This document shows positions 52,886 to 61,203 of a stretch of 64,000 nucleotides of DNA, one piece after another. The DNA comes from Ruminiclostridium sufflavum DSM 19573. GTDB taxonomy: Bacteria > Bacillota > Clostridia > Acetivibrionales > DSM-1351. The notes under the pieces were generated by a model. It saw only the letters and a list, made by a program, of their open reading frames with translations, was not told where the DNA came from and did no database searches. The number at the start of each line of letters is the position of its first letter. Positions within the stretch are counted from its first letter, which is position 1. The stretch spans positions 22,053 to 86,052 of the forward strand of contig NZ_QKMR01000006.1 in assembly GCF_003208175.1 (NCBI RefSeq). Direction: 5' to 3'. A program made the position numbers and the translations under genes.

Positions 52886-55800
52886 ATGAGCACTGTTAAG
52901 AGGTTATTTGTTGAGAAGAGGCAGCCATATGATGTTGAGGCTCAGGGACTTTTATCCGATTTGAAAGGAACCTTGGGAATAAAGGCATTGGAGCATGTCA
53001 AAATAATAAACAGGTATGACATAGAGGGAATAAGTGACGAAGAGTACCTGATGGCCAGAAATACAATTTTTTCTGAGCCGCCGGTAGACTACGCCTATGA
53101 TGAGGAATATAAAATAAAAAACGGCAGCAGAGCCTTCGCTGTAGAATATCTGCCGGGACAGTACGACCAGAGGGCAGATTCGGCCGCTCAGTGCATTCAG
53201 TTGTTAACTCAGGGCGAAAGGCCTGAGATAAAAGCTGCCAGAGTAATTGTTTTTGAGGGCGGTATAACTGATAGTGAATTTTCAGCAATTAAAAGGTACT
53301 ATATAAATCCGGTTGAAAGTCAGGAAGCTAAAATGGACAAGCCGGACACCCTAAAGACAGAGGTTGAGCAGCCGAAGGAGGTTACGGCAATAGAAGGCTT
53401 TACAGCCATGAATGAAGAACAGCTTGCCGGTCTGCTTAAGAGTATGGGCTTTGCGATGTCCTTTGATGATATTGCTTTCTGTCAGGGGTATTTCAAAAAT
53501 ACCGAAAAACGTGATCCGTCAGTAACAGAAATGAGAATGATTGATACATACTGGTCTGATCACTGCAGGCACACTACTTTCCTTACCTGCATTGACAGCG
53601 TTGAATTTGAAGAGGGCAAATACTCAGATATAATAAAAGAAACCTTTATTGACTATAAGGCCTCAAGAGAAGAAATCTACAGGGGTCGTGACGATAAAGA
53701 CATATGCCTTATGGATGTGGCGCTTCTGGCAATGAAGAAGCTTAAAAAGCAGGGAAAATTAAACGATTTGGACTTATCTGAGGAGATTAATGCCTGCAGC
53801 ATAGTTGTTAATGCTGATATAGACGGCAGAAATGAAGAATGGCTTGTAATGTTCAAAAATGAAACTCATAATCATCCTACTGAAATAGAGCCCTTCGGCG
53901 GAGCCGCTACATGTCTGGGAGGAGCGATAAGAGATCCGCTATCGGGCAGGGTTTACGTTTATCAGGCGATGAGAGTTACAGGAAGCGGTGATCCCAGAGC
54001 AAAGCTTGAGGATACAATTCCAGGCAAGCTGCCGCAAAAGAAGATAACCACCGGAGCAGCAGCCGGCTACAGCTCCTATGGGAATCAAATAGGCCTTGCA
54101 ACAGGACAGGTTGCTGAAATATACAATGAAGGCTATGTGGCAAAGAGGATGGAAATCGGTGCCGTAATCGGTGCCGCGCCAAGAAAGAACGTGGTGCGTA
54201 TGGTGCCGCAGGCTGGAGACAAGATAATATTATTGGGGGGAAGAACCGGAAGAGACGGCTGCGGCGGTGCGACAGGCTCATCGAAGGCTCATACGGAGGA
54301 ATCTCTGGTGAGCTGCGGAGCAGAGGTTCAGAAGGGTAATCCCCCGACGGAGAGAAAAATACAGCGTTTATTCAGAAACCCTGATGCAAGCACTCTTATA
54401 AAGAGATGCAATGATTTTGGCGCAGGAGGTATATCGGTTGCAATAGGAGAATTGGCGGACGGACTTGAGATAAATCTGGATGTGGTTCCTAAAAAATATG
54501 AAGGCCTTGACGGAACAGAGCTTGCCATATCAGAGTCACAGGAGCGTATGGCTGTTGTTGTTGCCGCAAAGGATGCCGGAGAATTTATTAGCCATGCCGC
54601 AAGAGAGAATCTTGAAGCTGTTGTGGTTGCAGAGGTAACAGAAGCGGCAAGGCTCAAAATGACATGGAGAGGAAATACAATAGTTGATTTAAGCCGTGAA
54701 TTTCTCAATTCAAACGGTGCAAAGCAAAGGATAGATATTGAGGTGACTGCTCCGGAAGAGCAAACTTATTTTGATAAATATAATGATATCGATGTTAAGA
54801 GCATTACAGATAAATGGATTGAAAACCTGCAAAACCTGAACCGATGCAGTCAGAAGGGACTTGCGGAGAGATTCGATTCTACAATAGGAGCAAATACTGT
54901 GCTGATGCCGTTCGGAGGGAAAACACAGCTGACACCTGCAGAGGGTATGGCTGCAAAGCTGCCTTTAATGGAGGGGGATACTTCAACAGGTACCTTGATG
55001 TCATATGGCTATAACTCTGGAATATCAACATGGAGTCCATTTCATGGCGCTGTCTTTGCGGTAGTTGAGTCAATTGCGAAGATTGTGGCAATGGGAGGAG
55101 ATTACGGCAAAGCACGACTTACCTTTCAGGAATATTTTGAAAAGCCGGGAAAGGATGCAAGACGGTGGGGGAAACCGCTCAGTGCGCTTCTGGGAGGCTA
55201 TTATGCACAATTAAAGCTTGGAACTGCCGCAATCGGCGGTAAGGACAGTATGTCGGGAAGCTTTATGGATATGGATGTTCCTCCGACACTTGTATCCTTT
55301 GCGGTTAATACAGTTAATGTAAACAATGTTGTTTCAAATGAATTTAAAGCGGCAGGCAGCAAGGTTGTAATGCTTAAGGCAGGTCTTGACAAGAACAGCC
55401 TTCCGGATTTTGAACAGCTTGACAGGATATACAGCCGTATTTACAGGTTGGCCTGTGAAAAGGCAATATTATCCGCCAGTTCAGTAAGAGAAGGCGGTAT
55501 AGCTGAAGTAATCAGTAAAATGGCGTTTGGTAATATGCTTGGCTTCGATTTTGAAAAGAATATCGATACCGGAATGCTGTTTAAGCCGTTCTACGGCTCA
55601 ATAATTCTTGAGCTGCCTGAAAGTACTGATTTTGAAAAGCAGCTTGGTGATTTGGAATATATATTGCTGGGAACAACGGCAGCTAAGGCTGAGATAAATG
55701 TAAACGGCACTGTTATTGCCCTTGACATGCTTGCCGAAAAATGGCAGGAACCGCTTGAAAGGGTATTTCCTACAAGAACCAAGAAAATAATGGAAGGGCC

Positions 55801-56653
55801 TGAGGAATATGCTTTTGAAGCAAGGTCAAAGGTCAGCCCCGGGATAAAGGTTGCAAGACCGAGAATATTCATACCTGTGTTCCCCGGAACAAACTGCGAG
55901 TATGACACTAAAAGGGTATTTGAAGCTGCGGGCGGGCTTGTTGAAACATTGGTAATCAGAAACATGTCACACAACGATATTGAGGAATCTATCAAGGAAA
56001 TGGAAAGAATTATAGACAAATCCCAGATAATAATGATTCCGGGCGGCTTTAGCGCAGGTGATGAGCCTGAAGGTTCCGGCAAGTTTATTGCAACGGCCTT
56101 CAGAAATCCTGTTGTCAGCGAAGCGGTAATGAAGCTGCTGAAGCAGAGAGACGGATTGGTTATGGGTATATGCAACGGCTTTCAGGCATTGATTAAGCTG
56201 GGCTTGCTTCCTTTTGGAGAAATCAGGGCTATAGATGACAGCTGCCCTACATTGACCTTCAATACAATAGGCCGCCACCAGTCCTGCCTTGTAAATACAA
56301 AAATAACCTCGAACCTTTCTCCCTGGCTTAACAAGGTCAAAGTGGGAGATGTGCATACCATAGCAGTATCACACGGGGAAGGCCGGTTTACTGCAAATGG
56401 GGAGGTACTCAGGGTGCTTGGCTCCAACGGGCAGATTGCCACTCAATATGTAGACTTGGACGGAAAAGCAACCTATGATGTTGCGTTTAATCCAAACGGC
56501 TCCGTCAATGCAATTGAAGGGATTACAAGCCCTGACGGAAGAGTATTCGGAAAAATGGGGCATTCTGAAAGAATAGGCTCAAACCTTTACAGGAATGTAC
56601 CGGGACATAAGGACCAGAAGCTGTTCCAAGCCGGTGTCGAGTATTTTGGATAA
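52886..56653 (+). CDS. purL: Phosphoribosylformylglycinamidine synthase, single-chain form
   Basis: Catalyses the glutamine-dependent conversion of FGAR to FGAM in purine synthesis. At about 1255 residues it is the long PurL, with an N-terminal PurS-like part, two PurM-like ATPase halves (for example HCRHTTFLTCIDSV, KNETHNHPTEIEPFGGAATC, the GGKDSMSGSF block), and a C-terminal glutaminase with PGTNCEYDTKRVFEAAGG and GICNGFQALIKLG (nucleophilic Cys). Most Firmicutes instead use PurS, PurQ and a short PurL. The ribosome site GGAGG (52871-52875) allows GTG 52883 or ATG 52886. It is separate from any pur operon and divergent from a LysR gene. Confidence 0.96.
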   Translation: MSTVKRLFVEKRQPYDVEAQGLLSDLKGTLGIKALEHVKIINRYDIEGISDEEYLMARNTIFSEPPVDYAYDEEYKIKNGSRAFAVEYLPGQYDQRADSAAQCIQLLTQGERPEIKAARVIVFEGGITDSEFSAIKRYYINPVESQEAKMDKPDTLKTEVEQPKEVTAIEGFTAMNEEQLAGLLKSMGFAMSFDDIAFCQGYFKNTEKRDPSVTEMRMIDTYWSDHCRHTTFLTCIDSVEFEEGKYSDIIKETFIDYKASREEIYRGRDDKDICLMDVALLAMKKLKKQGKLNDLDLSEEINACSIVVNADIDGRNEEWLVMFKNETHNHPTEIEPFGGAATCLGGAIRDPLSGRVYVYQAMRVTGSGDPRAKLEDTIPGKLPQKKITTGAAAGYSSYGNQIGLATGQVAEIYNEGYVAKRMEIGAVIGAAPRKNVVRMVPQAGDKIILLGGRTGRDGCGGATGSSKAHTEESLVSCGAEVQKGNPPTERKIQRLFRNPDASTLIKRCNDFGAGGISVAIGELADGLEINLDVVPKKYEGLDGTELAISESQERMAVVVAAKDAGEFISHAARENLEAVVVAEVTEAARLKMTWRGNTIVDLSREFLNSNGAKQRIDIEVTAPEEQTYFDKYNDIDVKSITDKWIENLQNLNRCSQKGLAERFDSTIGANTVLMPFGGKTQLTPAEGMAAKLPLMEGDTSTGTLMSYGYNSGISTWSPFHGAVFAVVESIAKIVAMGGDYGKARLTFQEYFEKPGKDARRWGKPLSALLGGYYAQLKLGTAAIGGKDSMSGSFMDMDVPPTLVSFAVNTVNVNNVVSNEFKAAGSKVVMLKAGLDKNSLPDFEQLDRIYSRIYRLACEKAILSASSVREGGIAEVISKMAFGNMLGFDFEKNIDTGMLFKPFYGSIILELPESTDFEKQLGDLEYILLGTTAAKAEINVNGTVIALDMLAEKWQEPLERVFPTRTKKIMEGPEEYAFEARSKVSPGIKVARPRIFIPVFPGTNCEYDTKRVFEAAGGLVETLVIRNMSHNDIEESIKEMERIIDKSQIIMIPGGFSAGDEPEGSGKFIATAFRNPVVSEAVMKLLKQRDGLVMGICNGFQALIKLGLLPFGEIRAIDDSCPTLTFNTIGRHQSCLVNTKITSNLSPWLNKVKVGDVHTIAVSHGEGRFTANGEVLRVLGSNGQIATQYVDLDGKATYDVAFNPNGSVNAIEGITSPDGRVFGKMGHSERIGSNLYRNVPGHKDQKLFQAGVEYFG

Positions 56654-56744
56654 AGCTGTCCTGAAAGTAAATGCATTTCAACAGGAAGAACGTGAGTACA
56701 AAATATGTGCACACACTTAAATAAATAGTTTATAATATAAATTA

Positions 56745-56782
56745 TTGGGAAAGCTGGTATATGGACGGCTTTCTCAATTTTA
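56745..56782 (+). terminator. Terminator after purL
   Basis: TTGGGAAAGC (56745-56754) pairs with GCTTTCTCAA (56768-56777) with one G-T pair, followed by TTTTATAT. It separates purL from the VanZ-like gene. Confidence 0.7.
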
Positions 56783-56802
56783 TATACTTAAAGTGAGGTT
56801 TT

Positions 56803-57276
56803 ATGAAAGCTGAATTTAACAATAGAATAGATCCTGTAAGATTGGCTGTTGCTTTTGTATTTGCAGGATATGTGCTGCTGCTTGCATATCTGACTTTTTT
56901 TAGTGATTATTACGGCAGAAGGATGGTTCACCGCAGCATTAATTTAATTCCCTTTAAGACTATAATTGAATTTATAACCTCAGATTATAATACGGAAGCA
57001 GTTATAACCAATTTGGCGGGAAATATAGCTGCTTTTCTGCCAATGGGCTTTTTACTGCCGGTAGCTTTTGGAAAGCTGAACAGCTTGAGGAGGATTGTCT
57101 TTGCTTCTTTGCCGGGTACTTTATCGGTTGAGCTTATTCAGTATATTTTCGGAACAGGAGCAAGTGATATAGACGATGTCATATTGAATGTACTGGGAGC
57201 GGCAATAGGATATTTTGCAGTGAGGGCTGTTATAAACTTAATTTGCCGTTGTAACGTTATAAGAGGCAAGAAATAA
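56803..57276 (+). CDS. VanZ-like membrane protein
   Basis: The 157-residue protein has four hydrophobic segments and the VanZ-family traits NLIPFKTI near residue 50, NLAGNIAAFLPMGFLLP, and a final LIQYIFGTGASDIDDVILNVLGAAIGY region (described from about residue 110 to 140). VanZ-family proteins contribute to low-level glycopeptide resistance in some settings; most homologues have no known function. The ATG follows GTGAGG. No vanA-type genes are present nearby, so a resistance role is not indicated. Confidence 0.88.
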   Translation: MKAEFNNRIDPVRLAVAFVFAGYVLLLAYLTFFSDYYGRRMVHRSINLIPFKTIIEFITSDYNTEAVITNLAGNIAAFLPMGFLLPVAFGKLNSLRRIVFASLPGTLSVELIQYIFGTGASDIDDVILNVLGAAIGYFAVRAVINLICRCNVIRGKK

Positions 57277-57364
57277 CTTCAAAAGCAGGTGCAGTTGATT
57301 AATTTCAAGCAATATGTTAAAATAAATTACAGTTTTGTAAATATATGTTAATAAAAGCTCTACA

Positions 57365-58189
57365 ATGATTCTTTCGGAGGTGGTTATTACGAAAATTTCG
57401 TTTTCTACGCTCGGTTGTCCAAACTGGAGTTGGGAAGACATGCTTTCAACTGCAAGGGATATTGGGTTTGACGGTATTGAAATCAGGGGTATTGAAAATG
57501 AGATGTATGCACCAAGTATAAAACAATTTTCGGCTGAAGATATTGACCTGACAAAGAAAAAGATTGCAAAGATAGGTATTGAAATTCCGTGCTTATCATC
57601 TGCTTGTTACTTGTTTGATAAAACGAATATTGATAAGCAGCTGCAAGAGGGGACTGAATATATTGAACTTGCGGCAAAGCTTGAAACCCCCTATGTAAGA
57701 GTCTTGGGTGATGCTCAGCCTAAGCCCGGAGATGTAGATATTGAATTTGTACTTGAAAATTTAAAAAAACTGACAGATATAGCAACTCCAAAGGGAATAA
57801 AAATATTAATAGAAACAAATGGGGTATTCGCAGATTCAAAGGTCTTAAGGTCCTTAATTACTGCTGTTGATTCAGATAATGTAGGTGTTTTATGGGATAT
57901 TCATCATCCCTTCAGGTTTTTTGATGAGCCTGTAGAATATACCTTTGAAAATTTGAAGGACTACATTTGCTTTCTGCATGTTAAGGATTCACTTGTCATT
58001 GACGGAATTGTAAAATATAAAAAAATGGGATATGGCGATATTCCGATAAAAACTATTATACGGTTATTAAAGGAAAACGATTATAAAGGTTATATTTCTG
58101 TTGAATGGATTAAAAGATGGTGTATAGACCTTGAAGAGCCTGAAATCGTTTTTTCACATTTTGCGGGATATATGAAGGGTTTAATTTAA
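57365..58189 (+). CDS. TIM-barrel sugar phosphate isomerase/epimerase family protein
   Basis: A xylose-isomerase-like TIM-barrel protein (AP endonuclease 2 family), about 267-274 residues. Conserved features: STLGCPNWSWEDML at the N-terminus, GFDGIEIRG, LIETNGVFADS, WDIHHPFRFF, CFLHVKDS and a YISVEWIKRW end, giving the metal ligands Glu, Asp/His and Glu expected in this family. The start is unclear. ATG 57365 has no ribosome site, while GGAGG (57376-57380) lies 5 bp before an ATT at 57386 that would give the family-like start MTKISFSTLG; a GTG at 57380 overlaps the site. Substrate unknown; no sugar operon is adjacent. Confidence 0.85.
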   Translation: MILSEVVITKISFSTLGCPNWSWEDMLSTARDIGFDGIEIRGIENEMYAPSIKQFSAEDIDLTKKKIAKIGIEIPCLSSACYLFDKTNIDKQLQEGTEYIELAAKLETPYVRVLGDAQPKPGDVDIEFVLENLKKLTDIATPKGIKILIETNGVFADSKVLRSLITAVDSDNVGVLWDIHHPFRFFDEPVEYTFENLKDYICFLHVKDSLVIDGIVKYKKMGYGDIPIKTIIRLLKENDYKGYISVEWIKRWCIDLEEPEIVFSHFAGYMKGLI

Positions 58190-58218
58190 AAATAATAAAG
58201 CTGAATATATTTATTAAG

Positions 58219-58253
58219 TGCTTTTCTAAAAAATATGGAAAGGCATTTTTTAT
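58219..58253 (+). terminator. Terminator after the TIM-barrel gene
   Basis: TGCTTTTC (58219-58226) pairs with GAAAGGCA (58238-58245), one G-T pair, followed by TTTTTTATT. Confidence 0.75.
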
Positions 58254-58388
58254 TATAGGGAAATAAATTGAGAATTAATGGTAAAATATGGTATTATCAT
58301 AGCAAAGTTATTTTCACAGTGGCGGTTAAATAAGGCAGCTGATAAGCTGTGAAAAATTGCTTAACTATATTCGGCATGGAGGTTAGGC

Positions 58389-59189
58389 TTGAAACGTGTT
58401 ATTTTATGCATATTATTTATTCCTTTAATTTGTTTAAGCGGCTGTAAGGGCAAATCTTCTGCTGTTCCAAAGCATGGGGCTGCTATGTACAATGATTTGC
58501 CGATTGCTTTAAGCAGCGGCATAAAGACTCTGGATATAACAATTGACTCTGGAAACCTGCAGATATATTGCTGGGATAAGAAGATTATTAAATCAGAAGC
58601 AAAACATATTGTCAGAGATAATAAAACAGATGAGGAATTAGAAAAAATGTTAAGAAAATATTCCGTAGAAAAAAAAGAGAAAGAAAATACATTATTTTAT
58701 AAAATTAATTATTCAGGAAGTATAAATAATCCAAAGGATATTTATACAGATATTAATCTGACAATCCCTAAACAAATAAAAAATATACATATTAGTCAAC
58801 AGTATGGCAGTATTGCTTTAATGGACAAATTTGAAGGAAATATAGAAGCGGATTTGGATTCCGTAAACTCTGTAATAAAGTATATGAAGGGGTTTTTGGC
58901 ATATGAATGTGACAAGGGGACCCTCAGGCTGGACTTGGGGAAGCTGGAGAATCAATCCTTTGTTAATATTTCTTCAGGTAATATATATATAAAGTCTCAA
59001 TATCAGAATAAATCTGCATATTCATTTAAAACAAAAAAAGGGAATATAGATTTGCTATTTCCAAAGGATTTGAAAGTTAAGCTAAATAGCTTCGGAGCCA
59101 TTGATAGTAATGGTATTATAGAAAATGAAGGGGATATAGAAGTTGAGGCTTATGCTGATATGGGTAAAATATCTATAAATGGATACTGA
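58389..59189 (+). CDS. Lipoprotein with DUF4097-like beta-repeat domain
   Basis: The 266-residue protein has a lipoprotein signal peptide with lipobox LSGC (cleavage before Cys19) and then a long stretch of short beta strands with periodic patterns such as LDITIDSGNLQIYCW, NIHISQQYGSIALM and FVNISSGNIYIKS. These resemble the right-handed beta repeats of DUF4097 adhesin-like proteins, of unknown function. The TTG start at 58389 follows GGAGG (58378-58382). A candidate promoter, TTGAGA (58268-58273) and TATTAT (58292-58297), 18-bp spacing, lies upstream. It is the last gene before the pilus locus. Confidence 0.82.
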   Translation: MKRVILCILFIPLICLSGCKGKSSAVPKHGAAMYNDLPIALSSGIKTLDITIDSGNLQIYCWDKKIIKSEAKHIVRDNKTDEELEKMLRKYSVEKKEKENTLFYKINYSGSINNPKDIYTDINLTIPKQIKNIHISQQYGSIALMDKFEGNIEADLDSVNSVIKYMKGFLAYECDKGTLRLDLGKLENQSFVNISSGNIYIKSQYQNKSAYSFKTKKGNIDLLFPKDLKVKLNSFGAIDSNGIIENEGDIEVEAYADMGKISINGY

Positions 59190-59252
59190 AAGTCATAATT
59201 ACCAGAATAATGTAATAATATACAAAAAAATAATTAAATATTCAAAAACTTG

Positions 59253-59282
59253 TTGACAAAATATGAAAAATTGTAATATAAT
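59253..59282 (+). promoter_or_regulatory. Consensus sigma-A promoter of the pilus locus
   Basis: TTGACA (59253-59258) and TATAAT (59277-59282), both perfect hexamers, 18 bp apart, 115 bp before the CpaE-like start. It would drive transcription through cpaF into the integrated element. Confidence 0.75.
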
Positions 59283-59396
59283 GTAACCAGACAGTTGCTT
59301 GTTTTTCTCTTTAAAATCTCGTGGTAAGTGTAATTACTTAAGTGAATGATTTTGCTTAGTTTTTATATACAAAGGAAGAGGGGAAGGAGAAAAGCA

Positions 59397-60497
59397 ATGG
59401 CGCTAATCAGGCTTATAATTTTTGATGACGACAATGAATACTCATTTAGTTTATGCAATTTTCTAACTCATAATTTTTCTGAGACATTACTCGTAAATTA
59501 CTATAATAATTCTTATAAAATTGAGGATTGGATTAAAAAGATAGAACCGGATATAATTTTAGTCTGTGAGAAATATTATAATCAAGTCTGTAATCAATTC
59601 AAAGCAAACCTTATTATCTTAACAACAGGGACAACAAAAAACGAGGATTTAGCTGATGTTCCGTCAATATACAAGTATCAGGATGCAAACCGCATAGCAG
59701 GAAGCATTATCAATATCTATACAAAATCCAATAACATAATTACCCAAAAAAAAGAGAAAGAAGCAAAAACAGTAGCAGTTTATTCTGCGGCAGGCAATAC
59801 CGGAAAAACATCTGTAGCAGTTGGAATAAGCACTATATGCTCAAGCTTGGGAATGTCTGTTTTCTATTTGAATCTGGAGCTTTTTTCTTCTGCAAGTATA
59901 TTTTTCTGCGGCAATAATGATTATTCTATTGCCGATATAATTTACTATGCAAAAGAAAAGGACAATAATCTGTTATCAAAGATAACAACTATGAGCTGCA
60001 AGGACATTTCCTCAAATATACACTATTTTAAAGAGGCTAACAATGCATTTGAAATTAATGAAATACAGCCTCAGGATATTGAATTAATCATTAATACAAT
60101 TAAATCGAGTGGACTATATGATCTCATTGTAATCGATATGGATTCTCAGCTTAATGATAATACTACCGCTATTTTCAAAATTACTGATGAAATCCTATGT
60201 ATTTTTACAAATGAGGAAATATGTTTACATAAAACTCAGCTGTTTGTTGAAAGTATAAACAAACTGTCAGAAAGCTTTACCCAAAATACTTTTTTGACGC
60301 ATAAATTGCTATATGTTGCAAATAAAGTATCCAAACAGGCCCTCCTATCACACAAAACCTTTCTTAACAACAAAAGTCTTTACTCACTTCCGTATGATGG
60401 GAAATTCAATTCTTTAAAAAAGCTTATCAAATCTAATGGAGGGCCTGAGTTATTTAAAAATTCCGTAAAGGATATTGCAGCAAGGTATATAAAGTGA
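59397..60497 (+). CDS. CpaE/TadZ-like pilus-assembly protein (MinD-type ATPase fold)
   Basis: TadZ/CpaE proteins position the Flp (Tad) pilus machinery at the pole. The 366-residue protein has an N-terminal receiver-like domain (about 1-115; LIIFDDDNEYSFSLCNFL) that lacks a clear phospho-acceptor pattern, and a MinD/ParA-type ATPase domain. The P-loop is SAAGNTGKTS, where the usual Lys of the deviant Walker A (KGGxGKT) is replaced by Ala. LIVIDMDSQL follows. ATG 59397 is 7 bp after AAGGAG (59384-59389). It is directly upstream of cpaF, as in Tad loci. The name rests on context as well as fold. Confidence 0.8.
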   Translation: MALIRLIIFDDDNEYSFSLCNFLTHNFSETLLVNYYNNSYKIEDWIKKIEPDIILVCEKYYNQVCNQFKANLIILTTGTTKNEDLADVPSIYKYQDANRIAGSIINIYTKSNNIITQKKEKEAKTVAVYSAAGNTGKTSVAVGISTICSSLGMSVFYLNLELFSSASIFFCGNNDYSIADIIYYAKEKDNNLLSKITTMSCKDISSNIHYFKEANNAFEINEIQPQDIELIINTIKSSGLYDLIVIDMDSQLNDNTTAIFKITDEILCIFTNEEICLHKTQLFVESINKLSESFTQNTFLTHKLLYVANKVSKQALLSHKTFLNNKSLYSLPYDGKFNSLKKLIKSNGGPELFKNSVKDIAARYIK

Positions 60498-60561
60498 CAC
60501 TCATGATAATAAAAAAATAAAGAGAATAAAGCATACTATATAAAAAAATATGGAGGATATA

Positions 60562-61203
60562 TTGAAGCAGGAGCTTATCAATGAAATAAGGAACTCTGTC
60601 AGTCAAAAAATAGACTTGAAGCGAGATTTCTCAGATGAAGAAATAAATCAGGCAATATCAAAATCGGTATTTGAAAAGTCCAAGCAGTTAATTTTAAAAT
60701 CATCGGAGAAAAAGGAAATAATTGAGGCTGTGTTCAATTCTTTTCGCAGATTGGATATATTGCAGCCTCTCATTGATGATAAGGAAGTAACAGAAATAAT
60801 GATTAATGGCCCTGATAATATATTTATTGAGAAAAAAGGCGAGAGTAAAAAGCTGGACCTGAGATTTCAATCTTCGCAAAAGTTGGAGGATATTATTCAA
60901 ATTATGGTGACAGCTGTAAACAGAACTGTCAATGAGTCAGTACCGATTGTTGATGCAAGGCTCAAGGATGGTTCAAGAATTAATGTGGTACTGCCGCCGA
61001 TTGCATTAAACGGGCCAATCGTCACTATAAGAAAGTTTCCCGAAAAGCCAATAGATATTAATATGCTGATTGAGCTTGGCTCGCTGACGGCTGAGGCAGC
61101 AGCTTTTCTAAAAATGCTTGTAGAGGCAAAATACAATATATTTATAGCCGGCGGTACGGGAGCTGGCAAAAGTAATTTAGGTATAAGAATTTATTACATC
61201 TGA
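60562..61203 (+). pseudogene. cpaF: CpaF/TadA pilus ATPase, interrupted at the Walker A motif
   Basis: CpaF is the hexameric ATPase that powers Flp pilus assembly; family members have about 400-450 residues. Only the N-terminal part is here. Seen: VTEIMINGPDNIFIEKKG, DARLKDGSRINVVLPP, VTIRKFPEKPI, and the P-loop GGTGAGKS at 61150-61173. Directly after the Lys and Ser codons the frame continues with LGIRIYYI and a stop at 61201-61203, encoded by the integrated element. Walker B, the His box and the C-terminal domain are missing. TTG 60562 is 5 bp after GGAGG (60552-60556); ATG 60550 has no ribosome site. Excision of the element would restore the gene. Confidence 0.9.
61165..61180 (+). other. 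Left attachment site (attL) of the integrated element
   Basis: The change from cpaF to foreign sequence falls within GGCAAAAGTAATTTAG. The recombinase stop codon (61177-61179, minus strand) lies just beyond the Walker A Lys/Ser codons (61168-61173). The exact crossover bases cannot be set without the right junction. Confidence 0.75.

Noticed and set aside
56803-57276. VanZ-like gene as part of a glycopeptide-resistance cluster
   Set aside because: No vanH, vanA or vanX-like genes are adjacent; most VanZ-family proteins are unrelated to resistance.
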